Shown: positions 16,901 through 23,792 of the stretch, one piece after another
Numbering within the stretch: position 1 is the stretch's first letter
Layout of the letters: every line of letters begins with the position of its first letter
Assembly (NCBI GenBank): GCA_003838145.1
Contig: QYZZ01000047.1
Span: forward strand, 44,927-108,926
Origin: Tindallia sp. MSAO_Bac2
GTDB taxonomy: Bacteria; Bacillota; Clostridia; Peptostreptococcales; Tindalliaceae
DNA length: 64,000 bases
Direction of reading: 5' to 3'
Notes under the pieces: generated by a model
The model's database searches: none
The model's input: the letters and a program-made list of their open reading frames with translations, nothing else
What the model was told of the DNA's origin: nothing
Program-made: the position numbers and the translations under genes

Positions 16901-18425
16901 GCCCCACCATGATGTTTATTCAATCGAAGATTTAGCGCAGTTAATTTTTGACCTGAAAAACGCTAATCCCAAAGCCCGGATTAATGTGAAACTGGTGGCC
17001 TCCAGCGGCGTTGGCACCGTTGCGGCCGGTGTGGCCAAAGCTCATGCAGATGCTATACTCATCAGCGGCCATGATGGTGGCACCGGAGCTTCCGCCTTCA
17101 GCTCCATGAAGCATGTGGGCATTCCCTGGGAGCTGGGAGTGGCAGAAGTTCAGCAAACCTTAATGCTGAACAATTTACGAAGCCGCGTGATCTTTCAAAC
17201 AGACGGAAAGCTCTGTACAGGCAGAGATGCAGTGGTAGCTGCTTTACTGGGCGCCGAGGAATATGGATTTACTACCGCTGCTATGATTGCCAGCGGCTGC
17301 ACCATGTGTCGTCAGTGTCACCGCAACAAATGCCCAGTAGGAATTGCCACTCAGGATGAAAACCTGAGGAAGAAATACGCCGGAAGACTGGAATACCTGG
17401 AAAACTATTTCACCTTTGTGGCCATGGAAATGAGAGAAATCATGGCTCAGCTGGGATACCGGAAGGTTGACGATATGATCGGCCAGACCGAAAGTCTTCG
17501 ACTGCGCAAGGATATTCAGGGTAAAGCATCCCTGCTGGACCTGTCAGACCTGTTGTATGCACCTGAACTGCCGGCATCCATTCAACCAAGATGCACTACA
17601 GCCCAGGATCATGGCCTGGAAGAAGTACTGGACCTTCAGCTTCTGGAGTTGGCATCAGAAAGTCTGGAAAAAAGAAAACCAGTAGAGGGCGAATACCCGG
17701 TATGCAATACAGACAGGGCTGTTGGAACCATGTTAAGCGGTGAAATTGCCAAGAGATATGGACAGGCTGGCCTGGAAGATGATACCATCAGGCTTAAATG
17801 TCATGGTTCAGCCGGGCAAAGCTTTGGAGCCTTTGCAGTGAAAGGCCTGACTTTGACTCTGACAGGAGACGCCAACGATTACCTGGGAAAAGGCCTCAGC
17901 GGTGGAAAAATTATTGTAAAACCTGAGGAAGGCGTTGGATTTGATCCTTCTCAGAACTGGGTTGCAGGAAATACATTGCTGTACGGGGCAACAGATGGAG
18001 AAGTGTATCTACAGGGCCAGGCAGGACACCGATTTGCTGTTCGTAACTCTGGGGCCATCGCCGTGGTAGAAGGCATTGGAAGCCATGGTTGCGAATACAT
18101 GACCGGTGGAGTTGTTGTGGTTTTGGGTCCGGTGGGAGATAATTTTGGTGCCGGCATGAGCGGTGGTATGGCATTCTTACTGGACGAAGACGGAAACCTC
18201 AGTTCAAGGATCAATGAAGATCTGATAGAGCTGATGGAGATAAAAGATACCAGTCATCAGGAAACCCTGAAAAAATGCCTGGAAAAACACCTTGAATACA
18301 CGAAAAGTCCAAAGGCTCAGAAATTGCTGAAAGACTGGAATAAGAACCTTTCCAAATTTAAACTGGCAGTATCACCAATATATTTATCAAAAAAAGCCTT
18401 GCTTTTTGAGAAGAATGTGATATAA
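13941..18425 (+). CDS. gltB: Glutamate synthase, large subunit
   Basis: A 1494-residue GOGAT large chain. It transfers the amide of glutamine to 2-oxoglutarate, giving two glutamates. Residue Cys22 in SNCGVGF is the expected N-terminal nucleophile of the amidotransferase domain after processing; residues 1-430 hold that domain (HRGAVGADATTGDGAG, RYSTNTFPSW, HNGEINT). A central domain and the FMN-binding barrel follow (GEGGENPVRY, SGHDGGTGAS), then the 3Fe-4S Cys cluster CTMCRQCHRNKCPVG, and the C-terminal beta-helix with repeated G-x-S-G-G (LSGGKI, MSGGMAF). Length is normal. The electron-supplying small subunit gltD is not beside it. Start follows AGGAGAGG. Confidence 0.97.
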   Translation: MGQPGLPQKQGLYDPAMEKSNCGVGFVVQMKNQASHEIVKQGLAILHKLKHRGAVGADATTGDGAGMMVQIPHDFFSSIQDELGFDLPGSGAYAVGMVFLPREPNAALYCQGVFEKVIKEEELQLMGWREVPVEQEACGISARATRPSVMQVFVQRGKQDADSFERKLLMVRKQVQLRIVNSQRPYTEYFFVCSLSARTMVYKGQILGYKLQDFYPDLKDPSFKSAVAIVHERYSTNTFPSWKMAHPYRYIAHNGEINTITGNVNWMNAREGVMKSDLFGEEFDKILPVIEPSGSDSASLDNTFEFFVSNGISLEHAMMMLIPEAWQDNKSMPAELQAFYEYHARLMQPWDGPATIAFTDGRKVGIAVDRNGLRPCRYWITDKDIFVMASETGVLDETPEHIVEKGGMQPGHLMILDLEEGELLRNEAVKAKVAKEHAYEPWISENRISMKEMDEYPDPRPMNPDLLRKKQKTFGYTKEEIKYILTPMAKNGEENIGAMGMDIPLAVLSKEPQLLFNYFRQKFAQVTNPAIDSIREKKAMSLVQFLGNHGLLVDKVEIPNKKGYIRIDSPVLLNHELEGLRHLYTDDFKTVTLPITFQTDGGPDRLRTALDNLCQRAEENILQGHNILILSDRNIDYYNAPIPSLLAVSAVHQHLVKCKLRTKADLIVETGDARDVMHLALLIGFGATALNPYIAYETIGIENQEEISLYCRALEKGLLKIIAKMGISTLQSYQGAQTFEIIGISDEVVETYFPGTAARISGIGLQEIAEECLKRHKPAYSITEVQRGDLQLGGELFWKEGRESHIFNPQRVNMLQKAASLNSYEAYRELSDDIHHHRQPAETLRGLLNFHSGQSIPLEEVEPVENIRKRFTSGAVSFGSISKEAHETMAIAMNRMGAKSNSGEGGENPVRYFKDIHGNQLKSASKQVASGRFGVTTHYLVNADEIQIKVGQGAKPGEGGHLPGDKVTVEIAEVRHSLPGIDLISPPPHHDVYSIEDLAQLIFDLKNANPKARINVKLVASSGVGTVAAGVAKAHADAILISGHDGGTGASAFSSMKHVGIPWELGVAEVQQTLMLNNLRSRVIFQTDGKLCTGRDAVVAALLGAEEYGFTTAAMIASGCTMCRQCHRNKCPVGIATQDENLRKKYAGRLEYLENYFTFVAMEMREIMAQLGYRKVDDMIGQTESLRLRKDIQGKASLLDLSDLLYAPELPASIQPRCTTAQDHGLEEVLDLQLLELASESLEKRKPVEGEYPVCNTDRAVGTMLSGEIAKRYGQAGLEDDTIRLKCHGSAGQSFGAFAVKGLTLTLTGDANDYLGKGLSGGKIIVKPEEGVGFDPSQNWVAGNTLLYGATDGEVYLQGQAGHRFAVRNSGAIAVVEGIGSHGCEYMTGGVVVVLGPVGDNFGAGMSGGMAFLLDEDGNLSSRINEDLIELMEIKDTSHQETLKKCLEKHLEYTKSPKAQKLLKDWNKNLSKFKLAVSPIYLSKKALLFEKNVI

Positions 18426-18426
18426 T
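18399..18426 (+). promoter_or_regulatory. Promoter for the glnA leader
   Basis: TTGCTT (18399-18404), 16 bases, TATAAT (18421-18426), lying across the gltB stop codon. Transcription from about 18433 would begin just before the hairpins of the glnA leader, so glnA can be transcribed apart from gltB. Confidence 0.65.
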
Positions 18427-18446
18427 TCCAATAATTAAATAATTGC

Positions 18447-18512
18447 AAGAACAACGGCGTTCTTATTCACTGGCGGATTATTCTGCTTCAGTGTCTGAGC
18501 GCCGTTTTTTTT
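18447..18512 (+). promoter_or_regulatory. Probable ANTAR-responsive two-hairpin leader and terminator before glnA
   Basis: Hairpin P1 is AAGAAC / GTTCTT (18447-18464) with the six-base loop AACGGC: A in position 1 and G in position 4, as ANTAR proteins require. Hairpin P2 (18468-18493) has stems CACTG/CAGTG and GCGG/CTGC around a six-base loop ATTATT (A1 kept, position 4 is A). A terminator would pair AACGGCG (18453-18459) with CGCCGTT (18500-18506), followed by a run of T. The 5' arm of that terminator is the loop and 3' arm of P1, so P1 formation and termination exclude each other. An ANTAR regulator is encoded just after glnA. Confidence 0.75.
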
Positions 18513-18551
18513 ATTAGTTGCTCACCAACAAATTTTAAGGAGGCTGTTACC

Positions 18552-19883
18552 ATGCAAAAACTATCCAAAGAAGATGTAATGAAGCAAGTAAGAGAAAATA
18601 ATGTGAAATTTATCAGACTGCAGTTTACAGACATACTGGGAACGATGAAAAATGTTGCCATCACAGAAAGCCAACTGGAAAAAGCCCTGAATAATGAGTG
18701 TATGTTTGACGGATCGTCCATCGAAGGATTTGTTCGAATTGAAGAATCGGATATGTATCTTCGTCCGGATCCATCCACCTATGTAGAGTTTCCCTGGAGG
18801 CCACAGCATGACGGTGTGGCTCGCTTAATCTGTGATGTATATCAGCCGGATGGTAATGCATTTCCCGGAGATCCGAGAAATGTACTGAAGCGGGTACTGG
18901 ATGAAGCAGCAGAAATGGGTTATACCTTTAATGTTGGACCGGAATGTGAATTTTTCCTGTTCCAGAAAGATGAAAATGGGTATCCTACAACCGAAACCCA
19001 TGATCAGGCAGGTTACTTTGATTTAGGGCCGGTAGACCATGGTGAGGATGCACGAAGAGACATGTGTTTATTGCTGGAAGAAATGGGATTTGAGATCGAA
19101 GCATCTCACCACGAAGTGGCTGAAGGACAGCACGAGATTGATTTTAAATACGAAGAAGCCATGAAAACCGCCGACAACATCATGACCTTTAAAATAGTTG
19201 TCAAAGCCATTGCTCAGCGCCACGGACTGCATGCCACCTTTATGCCAAAGCCCATTTTTGGTATTAACGGTTCCGGAATGCATACTAATATGTCTCTTAG
19301 CAAAAATGGAAAAAATGCCTTTTACGATCCGGACGGAGCTTTGGAACTAAGCAAGGAAGCCTACCAGTTTATTGCCGGAATCTTAACCCATGCCAAAGCC
19401 ATGTGCGCCATTACCAATCCGACGGTCAATTCCTATAAACGACTGGTACCCGGCTATGAAGCACCGGTATACCTGGCCTGGTCCACAAGAAACAGAAGCC
19501 CGCTGATCCGTATTCCGGAAGCACGGGGCAACAGCACAAGAGTGGAAATGCGGCATCCGGATCCTTCCTGTAACCCTTACCTGGCGTTAGCTGTAGCATT
19601 GGCTGCCGGATTAGATGGTATTAAAAAAGGTATGGAACCTCCAGCTGGTGTCAGTGAAAACATTTATGACATGGATGAGGCAACCAGAAAAGCCAAGAGC
19701 ATTGACAGCCTGCCGGCAAACCTGAACGAAGCCATTGAAGAACTGAAAAAGAGTTCATTGATGAAGGAAACACTGGGAGAACACTTATTTGAACGATACA
19801 TCGAAGCAAAAACTATCGAGTGGGATTCATTCAGAACTGCAGTTCATCCCTGGGAGTTGGATCAATATCTGAAGCGATACTAA
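18552..19883 (+). CDS. glnA: Glutamine synthetase, type I
   Basis: A 443-residue GSI-alpha type enzyme making glutamine from glutamate, ammonia and ATP in the cytosol. Seen in order: beta-grasp with FDGSSIEGF, metal-binding GPECEFFLF and [25 protein letters not shown], the ATP/glutamate site [17 protein letters not shown] and [12 protein letters not shown], and [18 protein letters not shown]. The C-terminal adenylylation motif typical of proteobacterial enzymes is absent, as in Firmicutes. AAGGAGG precedes the ATG. Together with gltB and the ANTAR gene it forms the ammonia-assimilation cluster; expression is probably set by antitermination in its leader. Confidence 0.97.
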   Translation: MQKLSKEDVMKQVRENNVKFIRLQFTDILGTMKNVAITESQLEKALNNECMFDGSSIEGFVRIEESDMYLRPDPSTYVEFPWRPQHDGVARLICDVYQPDGNAFPGDPRNVLKRVLDEAAEMGYTFNVGPECEFFLFQKDENGYPTTETHDQAGYFDLGPVDHGEDARRDMCLLLEEMGFEIEASHHEVAEGQHEIDFKYEEAMKTADNIMTFKIVVKAIAQRHGLHATFMPKPIFGINGSGMHTNMSLSKNGKNAFYDPDGALELSKEAYQFIAGILTHAKAMCAITNPTVNSYKRLVPGYEAPVYLAWSTRNRSPLIRIPEARGNSTRVEMRHPDPSCNPYLALAVALAAGLDGIKKGMEPPAGVSENIYDMDEATRKAKSIDSLPANLNEAIEELKKSSLMKETLGEHLFERYIEAKTIEWDSFRTAVHPWELDQYLKRY

Positions 19884-19907
19884 AAGAAACTAGAAGGAGT
19901 GAGTGCG

Positions 19908-20486
19908 ATGAAGCCGGCAAGTATTCTGATTGCTATGCAGCAAAAGGAGTCCATTCAGCAAATCCGTCAATTGATGCAAAACAGTGGATACCGCGTAGCT
20001 CACTCCTGTCACTCTGGAAATGAGGTATTACAGGCTGCAAGAAGTATGGCACCGGATATTCTCATCGTCAATGAAACATTGCCGGATTTTCAGGGACTGG
20101 ATTTAGCGGAGATTGTCATTGAAGATAGGCTGTGCGCTGTGATTTTGCTGGCCAGTCCTGCACAAAAATCCTTTGCAGAAAAGAAAATGAATGCAGCATA
20201 TTTTGTCTGTTTGACAAAACCGGTGCAGGGAACTGTGATTGAAACCTCGGTTGAAATGCTTCTGAGAACCAGTCGATACTTTCGCCAGCTTGAAAAATCC
20301 TTGTCTAAGATGGAAAAAACCATTCAGGATCGAAAAGTCATAGATAAAGCTAAGGGACTAATGATGGAAAAGCTGGAAATAGGCGAAGAAGCAGCTTACA
20401 ATGAAATAAGGAAGAAAAGCATGGATACTGGAAAAACCATGTCTGAAATAGCAGAAGCGGTAATAGAATTACTGAATAAAGAATAA
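19908..20486 (+). CDS. ANTAR-domain response regulator (NitR-like antiterminator)
   Basis: A 192-residue protein with an N-terminal receiver-like domain (1-120), a coiled coil (125-145) and a C-terminal ANTAR RNA-binding domain (KVIDKAKGLMMEKLEIGEEAAYNEIRK broken here: key residues are AKGLMM and EEAAY). ANTAR proteins bind paired six-base-loop hairpins in nascent RNA and prevent termination. The receiver lacks the canonical acidic pair after strand 1 (ILIAMQQKE), and IVNETLPDF has Asn-Glu where Asp is expected, so it is probably not controlled by ordinary phosphorylation. Clostridial glnA-nitR operons have the same layout. ATG 19908 follows AAGGAG by eight bases. Confidence 0.88.
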   Translation: MKPASILIAMQQKESIQQIRQLMQNSGYRVAHSCHSGNEVLQAARSMAPDILIVNETLPDFQGLDLAEIVIEDRLCAVILLASPAQKSFAEKKMNAAYFVCLTKPVQGTVIETSVEMLLRTSRYFRQLEKSLSKMEKTIQDRKVIDKAKGLMMEKLEIGEEAAYNEIRKKSMDTGKTMSEIAEAVIELLNKE

Positions 20487-20503
20487 TTATTATAACATAA
20501 AAT

Positions 20504-20542
20504 AGCCTGTTTCGAGGACTGTTTAAATTCCCGAAACAGGCT
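20504..20542 (+). terminator. Terminator after the glnA-ANTAR unit
   Basis: AGCCTGTTTCG and its complement CGAAACAGGCT enclose a 17-base loop 18 bases after the ANTAR gene. The tail is only weakly T-rich (TGATTTATG), so efficiency is uncertain. Confidence 0.6.
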
Positions 20543-20554
20543 TGATTTATGTAA

Positions 20555-20630
<76 letters not shown>

Positions 20631-20643
20631 AAATATGAAAGAG

Positions 20644-20667
20644 CTCTTCCTTACCAAGGAAGTGCTC
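20644..20667 (-). repeat. Second copy of the tRNA-Thr anticodon arm, in the tRNA leader
   Basis: These 24 bases are identical to 20586-20609 inside the tRNA-Thr gene, in the same orientation and 58 bases apart. The copied part spans the 3' side of the D stem, the anticodon arm and two bases more. With its flank it also makes a near-perfect hairpin (CTTCCTT loop AAGGAAG plus GAGC/GCTC). It lies between the promoter and the tRNA and so should be in the precursor transcript. Confidence 0.9.
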
Positions 20668-20683
20668 GTGAGCCACAAAAAGT

Positions 20684-20712
20684 ATTATAGCTTATCAAAA
20701 ATGAATTGTAAA
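20684..20712 (-). promoter_or_regulatory. Promoter for tRNA-Thr
   Basis: On the minus strand TTTACA (20712-20707), a 17-base spacer and TATAAT (20689-20684) form a strong promoter. The predicted start falls about ten bases before the duplicated anticodon arm. Confidence 0.8.
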
Positions 20713-20743
20713 GCGGAAAAGGATAAAATTAACAAATTAAATA

Positions 20744-20783
20744 TAAAAAGCAGTGGGCGAACCTCACTTTACCCTGTTCGCCC
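20744..20783 (-). terminator. Terminator of the universal stress protein gene
   Basis: GGGCGAAC (minus-strand reading) pairs with GTTCGCCC across a 13-base loop, followed after a few bases by a T run (plus-strand A at 20746-20749). It lies just past the usp stop. Confidence 0.7.
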
Positions 20784-20801
20784 AGCCAGCATGATTTTTA
20801 C

Positions 20802-21248
20802 CTATTTGACTACCAGCACACTAGTACTGGTAGCCTGGATTACAGCATTACTGACACTTCCAAGAGAAGACGACTTTTGACCACTGCGACCACGGCCTCC
20901 AATAATAATCAGATCATAGTTATCTTTGTCTGCAACTTCTGCAATAACAGGGGCGGGTCTACCTTCTTTCATAATCGATTCAGGTTCAATTCCACAGTTT
21001 TGAAGTTTTGCAACAGACTCCTCTAAAATTTTTTCGTGTTGGCGCACCAGCTCTTCGTTCATCAGGTAAAAGCTTTCCATAATTTCCGGCTCTTTGGTTT
21101 CAATACTCTCAACAAAGGGAAAGCTGACTCTTTGAAAAACAAGCATTACTGTCACGTTGTCAATCCGACATCCGGAGAAAAGTTCTACAGTTTTGTCCAG
21201 CGCTTTATTACTTTCCGCTGAACCATCCACACATACCAGCAGTTTCAT
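20802..21248 (-). CDS. Universal stress protein (UspA family)
   Basis: A 148-residue alpha/beta Usp domain. It opens MKLLVCVDGSAESNKAL and ends with the ATP-binding type motif IIGGRGRSGQ-(x)-SSLGSVSNAVI followed by TSTSVLVVK, that is G-2x-G-9x-G(S/T), indicating an ATP-binding member. ATG 21248 is eight bases after GGGAG; the upstream GTG 21257 overlaps that site. It is transcribed alone, divergently from the riboswitch unit. Stress role is by family only. Confidence 0.92.
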   Translation of the reverse strand: MKLLVCVDGSAESNKALDKTVELFSGCRIDNVTVMLVFQRVSFPFVESIETKEPEIMESFYLMNEELVRQHEKILEESVAKLQNCGIEPESIMKEGRPAPVIAEVADKDNYDLIIIGGRGRSGQKSSSLGSVSNAVIQATSTSVLVVK

Positions 21249-21465
21249 TACAATCACTCCCTTTGAAGCTCCTTTGCCGTTATAGCATCTATCCGCTACT
21301 TATTCTCTGTATACCCCCCTTCGCCAGGATAAATCGGAACCTAATTTTGGCAATTAGTTGGAGTTTTATTTCAATGTTTTAAAGAAACTATTGCTGATGT
21401 AGTTATTGGTCAAATTAAATAAACGTTACGTTTCAATAGTTTGATATAATAATATGGAACATTGT

Positions 21466-21541
21466 GAAAGGCAAAACCATCGAAAGGTGGTGACGCAAAG
21501 CCAAGGGCCTAAAGATATATTCTATGGCAGCCGGTTACCGC
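21466..21541 (+). promoter_or_regulatory. Cyclic di-GMP-I (GEMM-I) riboswitch
   Basis: The aptamer is recognisable by its conserved core: GGCAAA near the 5' side, a GAAA tetraloop (CCATC-GAAA-GGTGG type P2), GACGCAAAGCCAAGGGCCTAA, a second helix, and TATGGCAGCCGGTTACCG. These match the GEMM-I consensus for cyclic di-GMP. TATAAT lies at 21445-21450, just upstream. A terminator follows at 21559-21588, before a gene for an HD-GYP cyclic di-GMP phosphodiesterase, so ligand would control the enzyme that destroys it. Whether binding turns the gene on or off cannot be decided by eye. The rest of the 358-base gap (21249-21445) shows no gene. Confidence 0.93.
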
Positions 21542-21558
21542 ATTGAAAACACATATTA

Positions 21559-21588
21559 CTGTTTTCCGATGTCGGGAAACAGTTTTTT
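21559..21588 (+). terminator. Riboswitch-associated terminator
   Basis: CTGTTTTCCGA and TCGGGAAACAG form an 11-base stem with one G-U pair and a two-base tip, followed by six T. It lies between the cyclic di-GMP aptamer and the HD-GYP start, as expected of a transcriptional expression platform. Confidence 0.88.
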
Positions 21589-21606
21589 GTTAAGGGGTGC
21601 AAAATA

Positions 21607-22698
21607 ATGAAGCTGGTAAATGTCAAAAAACTGGAACAGGGTCAGATCATTGGTCAGCCTTTATATGATGAACAGGAAAAAATACTTGTTAAAAAAGGTA
21701 CCCGACTCACCAGTTATATGATAAATCGATTAATACAACTAAACTATAGCTATATATACATCTATGCTGAAGATAACGACTATGAGTTACAGGATGTGAT
21801 CCGTCCTGAACTGAGACAAAAAGCCGTTAACCAACTCAGAAAACTGGTTTCCAACCTGGATGAAAACACTCCGTTAAATGGAAAAAAGGTTGTTACCAAA
21901 AAAACCGAAGAGCAACTGGGAATTGTACGGGCTGTTGTAGCAGATGTAGTGGATGAAGTTTTTTCTCAAAAGGATATTGTTATCGAAATGCTGGACATAA
22001 AGCATATTAACAGCGCTTTGTTTCAGCATTCTGTTAATACCATGATTCATGCGTCCATCATTGGATCAGCTGCAGGACTGAACCGGATGGAACTGGAAAA
22101 ACTGGCTGCAGCTGCCTTGTTTCATGATATTGGTCACACCATGACACCGGACTGCATTCTGAAAAAACCTGGTGAACTGACTCCAGAAGAGATGAGAATA
22201 GCCCGCGACCATACAGTGAAAGGCTTTGCCCTTCTTACAACACAGTTTGATGTGGCTCCAACGGTTAAAATTCCGGCGCTTGAACATCATGAAAAGTATG
22301 ACGGCACTGGTTATCCAAACGGCAAAAAAGGCGATGAATTGCATCTATACTCACGGATCATAGCTATCGCCAATCGCTTTGATTCCCTGTCGTCCGAAAG
22401 ACCTTACCGAAAACCTGAAAGTCTCAGCGAATGCATGGAATATATCATGGGTGGTGGTGGGTCTCACTTTGATCCGGAATTAACCAGGATATATATGCAG
22501 CATATTAATCCTTATCCCATTAATACTCTGGTAAAATTAAATGATGATAGGATAGGTGTCGTTATAGATATAAATCCCGGGTTTTACTTAAGACCCCAAG
22601 TGAAAATTGTTAAAGGAAAAGATAAAGGAGAAATAATAAATCTGATCAATTCACGTAATTTAGTAATAAAAACCGATTTATCAATACCTCAGGCATAG
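21607..22698 (+). CDS. HD-GYP domain cyclic di-GMP phosphodiesterase
   Basis: A 363-residue cytosolic protein. The N-terminal part (1-120) is the DUF3391-like region often preceding HD-GYP. The HD-GYP domain (about 135-305) has HSVNTMIHASIIG, FHDIGH (metal-binding HD), HHEKYDGTGYP (GYP loop), AIANRFDSLSSERPYR. A small C-terminal beta domain (310-363) follows. Such enzymes hydrolyse cyclic di-GMP to GMP or pGpG. It lacks an N-terminal receiver or sensor domain, so control is likely through the riboswitch in its leader. AAGGGG precedes the ATG. Confidence 0.93.
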   Translation: MKLVNVKKLEQGQIIGQPLYDEQEKILVKKGTRLTSYMINRLIQLNYSYIYIYAEDNDYELQDVIRPELRQKAVNQLRKLVSNLDENTPLNGKKVVTKKTEEQLGIVRAVVADVVDEVFSQKDIVIEMLDIKHINSALFQHSVNTMIHASIIGSAAGLNRMELEKLAAAALFHDIGHTMTPDCILKKPGELTPEEMRIARDHTVKGFALLTTQFDVAPTVKIPALEHHEKYDGTGYPNGKKGDELHLYSRIIAIANRFDSLSSERPYRKPESLSECMEYIMGGGGSHFDPELTRIYMQHINPYPINTLVKLNDDRIGVVIDINPGFYLRPQVKIVKGKDKGEIINLINSRNLVIKTDLSIPQA

Positions 22699-22761
22699 TT
22701 ATAACATCGTGATCATAAAAATTGTTTGCTTTGCAAAAATTTGCCCAAGTGTAGAAATGAT

Positions 22762-22791
22762 TTGGTAAACTCCCAAATGAAGTAGTATAAT
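22762..22791 (+). promoter_or_regulatory. Promoter for glutaminase gene
   Basis: TTGGTA (22762-22767), an 18-base spacer and TATAAT (22786-22791), about 40 bases before the glsA start. Confidence 0.65.
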
Positions 22792-22831
22792 ATAGAAGAT
22801 AATATTTTAATTCTGATGGGAGGAAAACGGT

Positions 22832-23752
22832 ATGATGCAGGAGCTATTAGAGAGCATGCTGGAGGAACATCGGCACTGGACCAAAATGGGGGCCGTAGCC
22901 ACCTATATTCCGGAACTATCCAAGCAGGATTCAGAATCCTTGGGGATATGTGTATATGATTTGACAGGAGAGGTTTATCACGCTGGTGAATGGGATAAGC
23001 CCTTTACTATGCAGAGTATTTCAAAAATTGTTACCTTTATGTGTGTTCTTCAGGATAATACTATGGATACTTTGTATAAAAAAATCACGGTAGCACCTTC
23101 TTCAGATGGTTTTAATTCAATTGTCAATCTGGAGACAAAAAATGAGCATCGACCGTTGAATCCCATGATTAATTCCGGTGCTATTGCAAGCATTGAGCTT
23201 GTTAAAGGAAAGAATGTTGAAGAAAAATACGAACGGATTCTTCAGATGATTCGTTTTCTGGCTGACAATCCTTCCATCGAGGTGAATCAGAGCGTTTATT
23301 TATCTGAGAAGGAAACAGGTGATCGTAATCGTGCACTGGCATATTTTATGAAAAGTACCGGGACCATAGAATCTGACGTAGAAGAATTGTTGGATGCTTA
23401 TTTCCGGCTTTGCTCAGTTGAAATCACTTGCAAGGACATTGCTTCCATTGCTGCCCTGCTGGCTAATGATGGAAAGAGCCTAAGAGATGGTCGTGAGTTA
23501 ATGAGCAAGAAAATATGTAAAACCGTTAAGGCGGTTATGACCACCTGTGGGTTATACGATGGTTCCGGCGAATATGCTGTCAGTGTGGGTCTGCCTTCTA
23601 AAAGTGGTGTGGGTGGCGGTATACTGGCTGTGTCACCTCATAAAATGGGAATAGGCGTATTTGGACCGGCCCTGGATGCCAAGGGTAACAGCATGGCTGG
23701 TGTTAAGCTTTTGGAAAGTATGGCACACAGGTTGGAACTTAGTATTTTTTAA
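22832..23752 (+). CDS. glsA: Glutaminase (serine-dependent, GlsA family)
   Basis: A 306-residue beta-lactamase-like glutaminase releasing ammonia and glutamate from glutamine. The catalytic S-x2-K is in MQSISKIVTF (about residues 66-75); NPMINSGAIAS, SENxxx-type VYLSEKETGDRNRAL and LPSKSGVGGGI are family landmarks. Length is normal. It is monocistronic between its promoter and a terminator. Its presence near gltB and glnA gives the window both directions of the glutamine/glutamate cycle. Two ATG codons lie at 22832 and 22835 after GGGAGG. Confidence 0.95.
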   Translation: MMQELLESMLEEHRHWTKMGAVATYIPELSKQDSESLGICVYDLTGEVYHAGEWDKPFTMQSISKIVTFMCVLQDNTMDTLYKKITVAPSSDGFNSIVNLETKNEHRPLNPMINSGAIASIELVKGKNVEEKYERILQMIRFLADNPSIEVNQSVYLSEKETGDRNRALAYFMKSTGTIESDVEELLDAYFRLCSVEITCKDIASIAALLANDGKSLRDGRELMSKKICKTVKAVMTTCGLYDGSGEYAVSVGLPSKSGVGGGILAVSPHKMGIGVFGPALDAKGNSMAGVKLLESMAHRLELSIF

Positions 23753-23753
23753 T

Positions 23754-23792
23754 AAAAACAGCGGTCATTATAGCTATGGCCGCTGTTTTTTT
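23754..23792. terminator. Bidirectional terminator between glsA and rqcH
   Basis: AAAAACAGCGG and CCGCTGTTTTT form a strong stem with T-rich ends on both strands. The right arm overlaps the last codons of the convergent rqcH gene (stop at 23774-23776), so terminator sequence doubles as coding sequence. Confidence 0.88.

Noticed and set aside
18427..18551. Glutamine riboswitch before glnA
   Set aside because: The conserved glnA-motif core is not seen, while six-base-loop hairpins and a nearby ANTAR gene fit antitermination.
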